Shown: positions 55,139 to 64,000 of the stretch, in pieces
How the letters are laid out: the number at the start of each line of letters is the position of its first letter
How positions within the stretch are numbered: the stretch's first letter is position 1
DNA from: Thiosocius teredinicola
GTDB taxonomy: Bacteria; Pseudomonadota; Gammaproteobacteria; Chromatiales; Chromatiaceae
Length of the DNA stretch: 64,000 bases
Direction of reading: 5' to 3'
Assembly (NCBI RefSeq): GCF_002009425.1
Contig: NZ_CP019936.1
Coordinates: 2,467,297 to 2,531,296 of the forward strand
The notes under the pieces: model-generated
What the model was told of the DNA's origin: nothing
The model's input: the letters and a program-made list of their open reading frames with translations, nothing else
Databases searched by the model: none
Made by a program: the position numbers and the translations under genes

Positions 55139-55750
55139 TTATTTCTCCCGGTCACCGTGCATAACTTCGACCAGTTTCAGCGCCTGTTCTTCCATACGAA
55201 CCACGATCTTATCGACCCGACCGCTCAGGTAACGATGGAAGATGACTGCCGGAATCGCCACGCTCAGGCCGGCCGCGGTCGTGATCAGTGCCTGCGATAT
55301 ACCGCCGGACAACAGGTTGGGATCACCCACGCCGCGCGCCGATATCTCGGCAAACACCTTGATCATGCCGACCACCGTGCCCAGCAGACCCAGCAGGGGT
55401 GAGATATTGGCGATCGTACCAAGCGTATTGAGGTAGCGCTCCAACTCATGCACCACCTGGCGCCCTTCTTCCTCGATCGCCTCTTTCATGACCTCGCGCG
55501 GATGGGCGCGGTTCATCAACCCGGCGGCGAGCACGCGCCCCAGCGACGAGCTGTTGCGCACCGTGGCGATGTGCGCCGAAGTCAGCTGCTTGTTCTGATG
55601 GAGTTGCCAGATCTGCGCAACCAGGTTGGTCGGCAACACCTTGTTTTTGCGATAGGCCCACAAGCGTTCGACGACGATCGCCATGGCGATCACGGAACAC
55701 GCAATGATGGGGAACATCAGCCATCCACCGGCCTTCACGAGTTCAAGCAC
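55139..55750 (-). CDS. MotA/TolQ/ExbB-family proton channel protein
   Basis: 203 residues with three membrane helices. LNTLGTIANISPLLGLLGTV and GISQALITTAAGLSVAIPAV are the conserved helices 2 and 3. It forms the channel with the ExbD-like partner, possibly powering the TonB receptor at the window edge or an LPS-related process. GTG start. Confidence 0.9.
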   Translation of the reverse strand: MLELVKAGGWLMFPIIACSVIAMAIVVERLWAYRKNKVLPTNLVAQIWQLHQNKQLTSAHIATVRNSSSLGRVLAAGLMNRAHPREVMKEAIEEEGRQVVHELERYLNTLGTIANISPLLGLLGTVVGMIKVFAEISARGVGDPNLLSGGISQALITTAAGLSVAIPAVIFHRYLSGRVDKIVVRMEEQALKLVEVMHGDREK

Positions 55751-55904
55751 GTCGGGTCTTCCTCCTCAGGTTCTCGATCTGTTTGCGGGCCCAAAAGCCG
55801 AACATACGCCGTGATGGTGCAGCAAAGCCGCCCTGCCATACGTGTTGTCGCTCATGGATTGCCGGCCGGAAACATTATTTTACGTGTCAACCGGTGCCGC
55901 CGCG

Positions 55905-58235
55905 TTAATCGGACGATGATACTGCATGGCGCGGCTCGGCAGAACCGGTGTCGTGGTGCCAGAAACGACGCCAGCCCGACGTTCGGTGGCCGGCAGGGGC
56001 CGTCACCTGCCCATCGGCGCCGAAGGTGAGACGAATCGCCCCATGGTCCGCCGTGTTGACGCCGGCCGCGCCGGCGTCCGCCCAGCGTGCCTTCACCTCG
56101 TCCGCCGGGAAACCGTAGCGATTTGCCCATCCCGCCGAATAAACGACAAAAGTCGGCCGAGTGCTCTCGACAAATGCGCGTGTCGATGAGCTGCGACTGC
56201 CGTGGTGCGCAGCAACGACCACATCACTGCGCAGCTCGTCTCCCAATCGCTCGATCATCTGCCGCTCGACCCGTTTCTCGATGTCGCCGGTCAACAGCAC
56301 GCTGCCGCCCCGATTGCTGACTTTCAGAACACACGAGGCATTGTTGCCTTCCCAGGTCGCACCGGTCTGCGGGTGCAGAAAACGAAATCGTACACCGTCC
56401 CACTGCCATGCCTCGCCGGCCGTGCATCGCGCAGCCGCCACGTCCAGCCGCTCCGGCTCACCGGACAGGACTCGATCGACGGTTATCTGTTCCACCAGTT
56501 CGGCCACACCGCCGGCGTGGTCGTTGTCGCCATGGCTGAGCACCAGGCGATCGACGTGCCCGCGATCGATCGTCCGCAGAAACGGCACCACGACGTTCGA
56601 CGCCGTGTTGAAGCCCGACGGATACTGCGGTCCGGTATCGAAAATCAGCGTGTGGTTGCGGGTTTCTACGACGGTGCTCAACCCCTGCCCCACGTCGAGC
56701 ACGTGCAACTTGAATGCCCCATGTTCCAGCACCGGCGCGTGCGGCAACCAGACCGTCGCGAATAACGGCAACGCCAACAGGCGCAGCGGCATTCCTGGCG
56801 GAGCCAGCAGCAAGGCGACGGCAAGCAATGCAGCTATAAGCTGCCAGCTATTGAGCAACGCGTTGCTCGTCCAGGCAAACGAAAGACCATTGACGTACGC
56901 CAGCGCCTCGATCATCAGGTCGATCGCGGTAGCCGCAAACTGCAGCAGGCCGCTACCGAGCCATGGCATCGGCAGCAACGCCATCACGCCCAACAGGCTG
57001 ACCGGTACGACCAACACGCTGAACACCGGGACCAGCACAAGGTTGATCAATGGCGCCGCGCCACTGGCCGTCACGCCGAACGCCCCGAGGATCGGCCAAA
57101 GTGCCAGGCTGATCGCCAATTGAATGCGCACCGCCTGCCGCCATCGCGACTGCGACCCGTACCAGGTGAGCACTGAAACGATGGCGGCAACCGCAACGAA
57201 CGATAACCAGAAGCCGAGCGACAGCACCGACGGCGGATGCCACGCCAACACGCCGACTGCAGCCACGGCGAGCGGCTGCAAGGGGTTACCCTCTTGTCGC
57301 CACAAGGTCGCCGCGGCGAGCAAGGTCAACATGATCAGCGCGCGTTGGGTCGGCAGCCCCATGCCCGCCATAAGGGCGTACAGGCCGGCCACAAGCAGAC
57401 CGGCGGTGATGCCGGCGAAGCGTGCGGGTACGCGGCCGCATAACCTCGGCAGGCGCCGCCATGCCAAGCCGGTGAGCAGCCCACCAAGCCCGGCAACCAG
57501 GCCGATATGCAGGCCCGAAATGGCCATCAGATGACTGGTACCGGTGTCACGTAGCAGCGCCTTGAGTTGCGTGTCGAGCCCGGAAGATTCGCCAAGGGTC
57601 AACGCCTTGATAACGCCGCGCGCCCGTGCCGATACATCCAGTTCATCCACGGCGAGGCCGAGATGCTGGCGGAATCGCGCCAGCCAACAACAGCCGGCGT
57701 CAATCAGCTTTCGAGCCTCGGCATCCGCACTGACGTAGCCCGTATAGCGAATCCCCTGCCAGTACAGCCAGCCCTCGTAATCCCAGGCGCCGGGGGTCGC
57801 GAACCCATGAGCGGCGCGCAGCCTGACAGGCAGCGACCAGCGCTCGCCGGCCGTGACGGCCGGCGCATCGTGCCACGACAATCGCAGGCGGAATGCGCCC
57901 GCCAGCCGCCGTTCCCCGATCTCGACACCGTCGGTATCGAGCACGAAACGCGTCACCGACTGACGGTGCTGCGGCAACGACACGACGTCGCCCGTGACGA
58001 TCGCCCTGATGACACCGTGATCCTCGGGTAGAAACGCGGGTTCGGCGACGAGCGCGTAGGCATGAGACCAGGCAAAGCCGGCGAGCACCCCGAGGGGGAT
58101 AAGCAGATGGGCATGGCGAACTACCAGCACCAGCAGCAGTCCACCTTCTATGACGAGAACCAAAGCACCGGGCAGCGAGCTGAACTGAAACAACGCCAGC
58201 ACGCCCAGGACAAAACCCGTGGAGAATCGCAACAC
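55905..58235 (-). CDS. comEC: DNA internalization / competence protein ComEC/Rec2
   Basis: 776 residues from GTG 58235, which follows GGGAGG by seven bases; the longer open frame lacks a ribosome site. Domains: DUF4131-like N-terminus, the ComEC membrane channel (SHLMAISGLHIGLVAGLG, then GLPTQRALIM), and a C-terminal metallo-beta-lactamase domain (VLSHGDNDHAGG, VVVAAHHGSRSS). It moves single-stranded DNA across the inner membrane in transformation. No other competence genes are in the window. Confidence 0.92.
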   Translation of the reverse strand: MLRFSTGFVLGVLALFQFSSLPGALVLVIEGGLLLVLVVRHAHLLIPLGVLAGFAWSHAYALVAEPAFLPEDHGVIRAIVTGDVVSLPQHRQSVTRFVLDTDGVEIGERRLAGAFRLRLSWHDAPAVTAGERWSLPVRLRAAHGFATPGAWDYEGWLYWQGIRYTGYVSADAEARKLIDAGCCWLARFRQHLGLAVDELDVSARARGVIKALTLGESSGLDTQLKALLRDTGTSHLMAISGLHIGLVAGLGGLLTGLAWRRLPRLCGRVPARFAGITAGLLVAGLYALMAGMGLPTQRALIMLTLLAAATLWRQEGNPLQPLAVAAVGVLAWHPPSVLSLGFWLSFVAVAAIVSVLTWYGSQSRWRQAVRIQLAISLALWPILGAFGVTASGAAPLINLVLVPVFSVLVVPVSLLGVMALLPMPWLGSGLLQFAATAIDLMIEALAYVNGLSFAWTSNALLNSWQLIAALLAVALLLAPPGMPLRLLALPLFATVWLPHAPVLEHGAFKLHVLDVGQGLSTVVETRNHTLIFDTGPQYPSGFNTASNVVVPFLRTIDRGHVDRLVLSHGDNDHAGGVAELVEQITVDRVLSGEPERLDVAAARCTAGEAWQWDGVRFRFLHPQTGATWEGNNASCVLKVSNRGGSVLLTGDIEKRVERQMIERLGDELRSDVVVAAHHGSRSSSTRAFVESTRPTFVVYSAGWANRYGFPADEVKARWADAGAAGVNTADHGAIRLTFGADGQVTAPAGHRTSGWRRFWHHDTGSAEPRHAVSSSD

Positions 58236-58436
58236 AACATTCCCTCCCTGGAATGCGTTCGACGCGTTCAGCGCGTCACAATCGGCACCGGCAAATATCC
58301 ATTTCGCCGGTCTCGCAACCATACTGTCACGTGCAACTGGTGCAATGCGACCGGTTCAGAACACGCCCGAATGGACGCTGTAGTAAACGGGCCCCAACCA
58401 TGATTCAATGCGACCCATAACGATAAACTACTCTGT

Positions 58437-59027
58437 ATGCCGCGGCACCTGTTCAAACGCCTGATTCCCGATCCCAGCGCGCTGAAGAACCACAAACATC
58501 TTCGGCACCTCGGCAGGTTGCTGCACGACGAAAACCTCTGGCATCTAAACCGTCGCTCGGTCTCCGGGGGCATGGCCGCAGGGCTTTTCTGGGCAATGAT
58601 TCCGATCCCGGCTCAGATGGTTACAGCAGCTTTTTCAGCTGTTTTCTTTCGCATCAATCTACCCATTTCCGTGGCCCTGGTGTGGCTTACCAATCCGCTG
58701 ACCATGCCGCCGGTGTTCTACTTCAACTATGTCGTCGGCACCTGGATACTCGGCGCGCCACCCGACATTGGCGAGTTTCATCTGTCGCTGGATTGGATCA
58801 CGTCGGAGATCGATGCGATCTGGAAGCCGCTGTATGTCGGCAGCCTGGTCTCCGGCATCGTGCTCGCCATACTCGGCTACGGCGGCACCCGGATGTTCTG
58901 GCGCTGGCATGTGATCAAGCGCTTCAAAGAACGCGGCATTCTTCGCCGCAAGCGCGTCAAGGAAGCACCAAAGACCGCCGAGCCGGCCGCCGCACAGACC
59001 AAGGCCAAGGGCGTCCACCCAGGCTGA
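58437..59027 (+). CDS. DUF2062 membrane protein
   Basis: 196 residues. Two or three helices with the family signature SVSGGMAAGLFWAMIPIPAQM and WLTNPLTMPPVFYFNY. Function unknown. The C-terminal tail is charged and disordered. Position between comEC and lolD matches the order in other gammaproteobacteria. Confidence 0.85.
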   Translation: MPRHLFKRLIPDPSALKNHKHLRHLGRLLHDENLWHLNRRSVSGGMAAGLFWAMIPIPAQMVTAAFSAVFFRINLPISVALVWLTNPLTMPPVFYFNYVVGTWILGAPPDIGEFHLSLDWITSEIDAIWKPLYVGSLVSGIVLAILGYGGTRMFWRWHVIKRFKERGILRRKRVKEAPKTAEPAAAQTKAKGVHPG

Positions 59028-59053
59028 CCCGCCTTTACTGCGAACCCGGTGAC

Positions 59054-59737
59054 CTAGGCGCTGCGCAGCTGCCCGTCGTGTAGCGTGAGCACCCGATCCA
59101 TCTTCGATGCCAGCTGCATGTCGTGGGTCACGATGACGAAGCTGGTTCCCTGCTCCTTGTTCAGCTCCAACTGCAGCTCGTAGATCGAATCGGCGGTCTG
59201 ACTGTCGAGGTTGCCGGTCGGCTCGTCGGCCAGCAGGCAGGCCGGGTTCGAGACCAGCGCCCGGGCAATCGCAGTGCGCTGCCGCTCGCCGCCCGAGAGT
59301 TCCGAGGGTTTATGCAGTATGCGCGGCCCCAGGCCGACCCGTTCGAGCAGGGCCATGGCGCGTGCGCTCGCCTCGGCGGCCGATACACCGCGAATCAACA
59401 ACGGCATGGCGACATTTTCGAGCGCGGTGAACTCGGGCAGCAGGTGATGAAACTGGTAGACAAACCCGATCGATCGGTTGCGCGCCATACCGCGGCGACG
59501 CTCATCGAGTGAACTGAACGGCTGACCTAACAAGGTCACGTCACCCTGTGTCGGCAGATCGAGCCCGCCCAGGCAGTGCATCAACGTACTCTTGCCCGAG
59601 CCTGACGAGCCGACGATAGCGACCTGTTCGCCGCGTGCCAGCTCGAACTCGACATCGCGCAGCACATGAACCGCGGCCGGTCCATTATCGAACACCTTGT
59701 TCAGCCCATGACAGGCCAACACCACGTCGTTACTCAT
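59054..59737 (-). CDS. lolD: Lipoprotein-releasing system ATP-binding protein LolD
   Basis: 227 residues. Walker [13 protein letters not shown], signature [12 protein letters not shown], Walker [14 protein letters not shown]. It powers extraction of lipoproteins from the inner membrane toward LolA. Its start overlaps the lolC stop by eight bases. Confidence 0.95.
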   Translation of the reverse strand: MSNDVVLACHGLNKVFDNGPAAVHVLRDVEFELARGEQVAIVGSSGSGKSTLMHCLGGLDLPTQGDVTLLGQPFSSLDERRRGMARNRSIGFVYQFHHLLPEFTALENVAMPLLIRGVSAAEASARAMALLERVGLGPRILHKPSELSGGERQRTAIARALVSNPACLLADEPTGNLDSQTADSIYELQLELNKEQGTSFVIVTHDMQLASKMDRVLTLHDGQLRSA

Positions 59738-60977
59738 AACGCAGTGCCTCCGCAGGTTGGGTGCGATAGGCGCGCATTGCCGGCGCCAGCGTCATCAGCA
59801 GACTCAGCACAAACGCGCCGATACCGACCATGGCCACGTCCGGCCACTGCAGATCGGACGGCAGCTTGTTGATGTAATACACGCTCGAATCGATGATCTC
59901 GAAGCCAAAGGTCTTTTCGGCATAGGCGACGATGTCGTCGATGCTCAAGGCCAGCGCCACACCCAACACCACGCCGATCGCCGTACCGATCGCGCCAAGC
60001 GTCGCCCCCTGCACGATGAAGATGCGCATCACCTGCCCCGGGGAGGCGCCGAAGGTCTTCAGGATGGCGATATCGCTCTGCTTATCGACCACCATCATCA
60101 CCAGCGTCGAGACGATATTGAACGCGGCAATCACGACGATGAAGAACAACAGCAGGCCGATCATGCGCTTTTCCATCTTCAGCGCGGCGAAGAAGTTTAC
60201 GTGGTAGTCGGTCCAGTTGAGTACGCGATAGCGACCACGCATCGACTCGGCCAGTTCGAAAGATACCTGGCGTGCCAGCCAGACATCATCCAGCCGCAGG
60301 CGGACGCCGGTCACCGCCTCGTCCATCTGCTGCAACAGCGCGGCATCCTTAATATTGATCATCGCCACGCCGCGGTCGTATTCGCCCATGCCGACCTCGA
60401 ACAGTCCGGTCACGGTAAAGCGCTTGAGCCGCGGCATGCTGCCGGCGACCGTCACCGTGATTTGCGGCACGATCACGGTCACCTTGTCGCCGACCGTCAC
60501 GCCAAGCACCGAGGCAAGCTCCGAGCCGAGCACGATGTTGAACTCACCGGGTTTGAGGTCGTCCAGCGAACCGGCCTTCATGTGCTGGGCAACATCGACC
60601 ACGTTCGGTTCGAGCGCCGGATCGATCCCGCGGATCACTGCGCCGCTGACCTCGCGCTTGTGGCTCAGCATCGCCTGGCCTTCGATATAGGGCGCAGACC
60701 CGATCACCCGTGGATGTTTCCCGGCCAGCGCCATGGCCTCGCGCCAATCGGTCATGCGACCGCTGGCCGCCTGCACGTCGCCGTGCGATGCCATGCCGAG
60801 GATGCGCTCGCGCACCTCTTTATGAAATCCGTTCATGACCGATAACACGGTTATCAGCACGATCACCCCAAGGGCTATGCCGACGGTGGAGATCAGTGAG
60901 ATGAAGGAAATAAAGTGATTACGCCGGCGCGAACGCGTGTAGCGCAGACCGACAAAAAGGGAAAGCGGGTGGTACAT
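59730..60977 (-). CDS. lolC: Lipoprotein-releasing system permease LolC/LolE
   Basis: 415 residues with one N-terminal and three C-terminal membrane helices around a periplasmic MacB-like domain. [20 protein letters not shown] at the start and [19 protein letters not shown] are typical. Only one such gene is present, so either a homodimer or a second permease elsewhere completes the transporter. Confidence 0.93.
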   Translation of the reverse strand: MYHPLSLFVGLRYTRSRRRNHFISFISLISTVGIALGVIVLITVLSVMNGFHKEVRERILGMASHGDVQAASGRMTDWREAMALAGKHPRVIGSAPYIEGQAMLSHKREVSGAVIRGIDPALEPNVVDVAQHMKAGSLDDLKPGEFNIVLGSELASVLGVTVGDKVTVIVPQITVTVAGSMPRLKRFTVTGLFEVGMGEYDRGVAMINIKDAALLQQMDEAVTGVRLRLDDVWLARQVSFELAESMRGRYRVLNWTDYHVNFFAALKMEKRMIGLLLFFIVVIAAFNIVSTLVMMVVDKQSDIAILKTFGASPGQVMRIFIVQGATLGAIGTAIGVVLGVALALSIDDIVAYAEKTFGFEIIDSSVYYINKLPSDLQWPDVAMVGIGAFVLSLLMTLAPAMRAYRTQPAEALRYE

Positions 60978-61150
60978 GGGCGCGCATTAAATCACAAAGG
61001 GCCTTCAAATCGGTGTGATTCGAATCTGTTTATGGTTTGTGCTGATGCAATTCATGGTTAAACTCACAGCAGGCGGCAGGCAATCCAAACGGGGTGAATT
61101 CAATGGGTTGGCGCCTGCTTTTGAGTGACTAGTTAAGTTGGAGTTCCACG

Positions 61151-61444
61151 ATGAAACGATCTGGTTTGGCGGCGGTGATTGTACTGGCCATGTCCGGTGC
61201 CACGATGACGGCCAATGCCGATACGCTGCTGATGGATTCGATCAAATCAGCGCCCGCGAACAGCAAGAGCGGCGTGCAACGCCCACGTAGCGGCACCAGC
61301 ATGGCGACGGTTCGCAGCCAGTTCGGTGAACCGAGCAGCGTCAAGGACGCAGTCGGCGAACCGCCGATCACCCGCTGGGTCTACCCGTCCTACACCGTTT
61401 ACTTCGAGCACGAGCACGTAATCGACACCGTCGTGCATCGCTGA
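61151..61444 (+). CDS. Small exported protein, possibly SmpA/BamE-like
   Basis: 97 residues with a signal peptide (GLAAVIVLAMSGATMTANA|DT). The mature part SMATVRSQFGEPSSVKDAVG with WVYPSYTVYFEHEHVIDTVV resembles the SmpA/OmlA-like fold of short envelope proteins, without the lipobox Cys. It lies one base before aguA and could be co-transcribed. Assignment is tentative. Confidence 0.6.
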   Translation: MKRSGLAAVIVLAMSGATMTANADTLLMDSIKSAPANSKSGVQRPRSGTSMATVRSQFGEPSSVKDAVGEPPITRWVYPSYTVYFEHEHVIDTVVHR

Positions 61445-61445
61445 G

Positions 61446-62528
61446 ATGCCGACCACCCGGGATTCGCCCGCGCGGGTTCGTTTGCCCGCTGAATGGGAAC
61501 CGCAATCCGGCGTCATGCTTACCTGGCCACACGCGGCGACCGACTGGGCCGATGTGCTCGAGCGGGTCGAACCGGTATTTGCACAGATCGGTGCCGCCAT
61601 TGCGCAACGCGAAAACCTGCTGTGTGTCTGCCATGACCAAGACCATGCGCACAGAGTCACGGGACTGCTGACGGCCGCCGGCGCCGATGCGGCCAATCTG
61701 CGCTTTGCAATCGCGGCGAGCGACGATACCTGGGCGCGCGATCACGGCGCGCTGGTCACCCTCGCGCCCGGCGGCGCGCAGGTCAACGACTTCGTGTTCA
61801 ACGGCTGGGGCGGCAAGTTCGAGGCGACACAGGATTCGGCGATCACCGCGCTCCTCTATCGGCTCGGCGTATTCCAGAACTGCACCCACCACGAGCGTGC
61901 TTTCATCCTCGAAGGCGGCGCCATCGAGACCGACGGCGCGGGCACCTTGCTGGCCACGCGTTCTTCGGTAATCAGCGAAACGCGCAATGCCGGCCTGACC
62001 CAGGCAGAGATCGAGAAACGTCTGAGCGATTGGCTGGGTTTCGAGCGTTTCCTGTGGCTCGACCATGGCGATATCAGCGGCGACGACACCGACGGACACG
62101 TCGATACCCTCGCCCGGTTCACAGATGAAGAAACCATCGTCTATGCGACCGCACCGCAAGGCGATGCCGACTACGCGGAACTGGCCGAGATGGCGGAACA
62201 ACTCGCGGCATTCCGCACGCGCAACGGCAAACCCTACCATCTCCTGCCGCTACCTTTTCCCGGCGTGCACGTCGATGAAGACGGCCGTCGCTTGCCGGCG
62301 ACTTATGCCAACTTTCTGTTCATCAACGGCGCCGTGTTGCTGCCCATCTACGGTGTCGATGCCGACCGCCAAGCGATCGAGGTCATGCGCGAAGCCTGTC
62401 CGCAGCACGAGATCGTGCCCATCGACTGCCGCGCGATCATCGAACAGAATGGCAGCCTGCATTGCCTGACGATGCAGTTTCCGACACAGATCACGTTGCA
62501 CAGCCAACCGGAGTTCGTTGCCGCATGA
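61446..62528 (+). CDS. aguA: Agmatine deiminase
   Basis: 360 residues. Motifs of the guanidino-group-modifying family: TWARDHGALV, ILEGGAIETDG, WLDHGDISGDDTDGHVD, and the nucleophile Cys in QNGSLHCLTMQ near the C-terminus. It converts agmatine to N-carbamoylputrescine. It overlaps aguB as ATGA. Confidence 0.93.
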   Translation: MPTTRDSPARVRLPAEWEPQSGVMLTWPHAATDWADVLERVEPVFAQIGAAIAQRENLLCVCHDQDHAHRVTGLLTAAGADAANLRFAIAASDDTWARDHGALVTLAPGGAQVNDFVFNGWGGKFEATQDSAITALLYRLGVFQNCTHHERAFILEGGAIETDGAGTLLATRSSVISETRNAGLTQAEIEKRLSDWLGFERFLWLDHGDISGDDTDGHVDTLARFTDEETIVYATAPQGDADYAELAEMAEQLAAFRTRNGKPYHLLPLPFPGVHVDEDGRRLPATYANFLFINGAVLLPIYGVDADRQAIEVMREACPQHEIVPIDCRAIIEQNGSLHCLTMQFPTQITLHSQPEFVAA

Positions 62529-63412
62529 GCCGATCCACGCTTCGCGTCGCCCTGCTTCAGCATGCAAACCAGGGTGACGCCGCCAGCAATCTCGACCTGA
62601 TCGCTACCCGGATCGCCGAAGCGGCCGAACAAGGCGCGCAGCTGGTGCTGCTACAGGAACTGCACAACGGCGCCTATTTCTGCCAGACCGAAGATACCGC
62701 CTGCTTCGATGATGCCGAGCCGATTCCCGGCCCGAGCACCCAGCGCCTCGGTGAGATCGCCAGGCAGCATCAGGTCGTGATCGTCGCCTCGCTGTTCGAG
62801 CAACGCGCGGCGGGGCTGTACCACAACACCGCAGTCGTCTTGGAGAAAGACGGCACGCTCGCCGGCCGCTACCGCAAGATGCACATCCCGGACGACCCGG
62901 GCTTTTACGAGAAGTTCTATTTCACGCCCGGCGACCTCGGCTTCACCCCCATCGACACCTCGGTCGGACGGCTCGGCGTGCTGGTCTGTTGGGACCAGTG
63001 GTACCCGGAGGCCGCCCGCTTGATGGCGCTGGCCGGCGCCGAGCTGCTGCTGTATCCGACTGCCATCGGCTGGGATATGCGTGACGACGGTGGTGAGCGC
63101 ATCCGCCAGCGCGACGCCTGGCTGACCATCCAGCGCTCGCATGCGGTGGCCAACGGCATCCCGGTACTGAGCTGCAACCGGGTGGGCTTCGAGACATCGC
63201 CGCAACAAGACGATCCGGGCATCCAGTTTTGGGGTAGCTCCTTCGTTGCCGGACCACAAGGCGAATGGCTGGCCCAGGCCGGCGAAACGGCGCAAACGCT
63301 GATCGTCGACGTCGACATGGCGCGCAGCGAATCGGTACGCCGAATCTGGCCATTTTTGCGCGATCGCCGGATCGACGCCTACGCGGATCTGACCAAGCGC
63401 TTCATCGACTGA
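62525..63412 (+). CDS. aguB: N-carbamoylputrescine amidase
   Basis: 295 residues from ATG 62525, overlapping aguA. Nitrilase-superfamily triad: Glu in LVLLQELHNG, Lys in RYRKMHIPDDPG and Cys in LGVLVCWDQWYPEAARL. It completes conversion of agmatine to putrescine with release of ammonia and CO2. The coupled pair is the usual aguAB unit. Confidence 0.93.
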   Translation: MSRSTLRVALLQHANQGDAASNLDLIATRIAEAAEQGAQLVLLQELHNGAYFCQTEDTACFDDAEPIPGPSTQRLGEIARQHQVVIVASLFEQRAAGLYHNTAVVLEKDGTLAGRYRKMHIPDDPGFYEKFYFTPGDLGFTPIDTSVGRLGVLVCWDQWYPEAARLMALAGAELLLYPTAIGWDMRDDGGERIRQRDAWLTIQRSHAVANGIPVLSCNRVGFETSPQQDDPGIQFWGSSFVAGPQGEWLAQAGETAQTLIVDVDMARSESVRRIWPFLRDRRIDAYADLTKRFID

Positions 63413-63526
63413 AGACCTGCCGATCCAGCACGCAGCGTCGGCACGCGTGGGCAAAACGGGCCATTCTTCGACCGATTTGGCTGAGCGGATCGGCGCCGTG
63501 CCGGAATTTCACCAACGCGCCAACCG

Positions 63527-63554
63527 TTGATCCATTTCACCGGTTATTTATACT
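63527..63554 (+). promoter_or_regulatory. Candidate sigma-70 promoter
   Basis: TTGATC (63527-63532) and TATACT (63549-63554) are 16 bp apart, 28 bp upstream of the next ATG; CAGGAG lies 7-12 bases before that ATG. Confidence 0.45.
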
Positions 63555-63582
63555 CCGCAGGTCACTGCATCAGGAGTTGCTA

Positions 63583-64000
63583 ATGAATGCCGCCGAGTCT
63601 GCCGGTACCACCGAGCTTCAACAGATGATGTTCTCCATCATCCAGCGCATCGCCACCGGGCCCGACCTGTCGAAAGATATCAGCCAGGAAGAGGCCCGCC
63701 TCGGCATGCAGGGCGTGCTCAACGGCGAGATCGACCCGGTACGCGCGGGCATCTTCCTGATTGCCTTGCGCATGAAACGCGAAACGCGCGATGAAAACCG
63801 CGGCGTGCTGCAGGCCATCCTCGATACGCGCAAGGTGGCGACTGCGCCGGTCAACGAGGTGGTCGACATCGCCGATCCCTACGACGGCTACAACCGCACG
63901 ATTCCGGCCTCGCCGTTTCTCGCGCCGCTGCTTGCCGAGTGCGGCATCCCAGCGTTCAGCCACGGCCTGAACGCGGTCGGTCCCAAGTACGGCGTTACCC
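63583..64000 (+). CDS. TrpD2/YbiB-like phosphoribosyltransferase-fold protein (partial)
   Basis: Only 139 residues precede the window end. The helical N-terminal domain MMFSIIQRIATGPDLSKDIS with QEEARLGMQGVLNGEIDPV matches the glycosyl-transferase family 3 N-domain of anthranilate phosphoribosyltransferase relatives. DPYDGYNRTIPASPFLAPLL is like YbiB/TrpD2, which bind DNA, rather than TrpD. Full assignment needs the missing part. Confidence 0.7.
   Translation, partial: MNAAESAGTTELQQMMFSIIQRIATGPDLSKDISQEEARLGMQGVLNGEIDPVRAGIFLIALRMKRETRDENRGVLQAILDTRKVATAPVNEVVDIADPYDGYNRTIPASPFLAPLLAECGIPAFSHGLNAVGPKYGVT

Overview
The window is a GC-rich bacterial chromosome segment with tightly packed genes and many ATGA-type overlaps. 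Gene content points to a gammaproteobacterium: a fadE/fadI/fadJ beta-oxidation cluster, darP and sdhE, LolC/LolD lipoprotein sorting, a conserved comEC-exbB-exbD-lpxK-ycaR-kdsB-ptp-rne-rluC neighbourhood (an order I recall from Pseudomonas), and an exosortase A (PEP-CTERM) associated cluster typical of environmental, often sulfur-oxidising or Chromatiales-like, lineages. The genus cannot be fixed from sequence reading alone. No rRNA, tRNA, CRISPR array, transposase or integrase was seen.

Layout. 1-1.4 kb: a TonB-dependent receptor cut by the window edge, with a Cys-x3-Met motif suggesting copper, plus a DUF2946-like protein. 1.5-3.9 kb: a PLP enzyme and a YiiX-like cysteine hydrolase. 3.85-11.9 kb: a complete beta-oxidation run (acyl-CoA dehydrogenase, thiolase, hydratase/dehydrogenase, acyl-CoA ligase, thioesterase). 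12.0-15.7 kb: a periplasmic copper chaperone and a three-gene TRAP transporter, with a perfect 13-bp inverted repeat between its binding protein and small permease. 15.8-21.7 kb: a visibly AT-richer accessory islet with a gene broken by a stop codon, a membrane-anchored partner, a WG-repeat protein, a secreted DUF4272 protein, an EF-Tu-like protein lacking a P-loop and a small membrane protein. 21.7-26.2 kb: the sdhCDAB operon with a sulfotransferase inserted before sdhE. 26.4-32.0 kb: darP-recJ, galE-uppP, and two exported proteins.

32.0-43.1 kb: exosortase-A-associated genes (AMP ligase, PLP decarboxylase, two alpha/beta hydrolases, acyl carrier protein, asparagine-synthase-like enzyme, polysaccharide deacetylase, O-antigen-ligase-like protein). 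Inside them is an unrelated cassette of a HExxH metallopeptidase and two paralogous exported proteins. 43.1-47.6 kb: phoU, phoR, phoB, an S49 peptidase and a HAD phosphatase. 47.6-61.0 kb: rluC, rne, LMW phosphatase, kdsB, Trm112-like, lpxK, exbD, exbB, comEC, DUF2062, lolD, lolC: RNA decay, LPS/Kdo and envelope biogenesis. 61.1-64.0 kb: a small exported protein, the two-step agmatine-to-putrescine pathway (aguA, aguB) and the start of a TrpD2-like gene.

The places most likely to hold undescribed biology are the exosortase-associated acyl/ACP/amide module, the metallopeptidase cassette nested in it, and the accessory islet at 16.5-21.7 kb. No novel system is proven; these are testable proposals.
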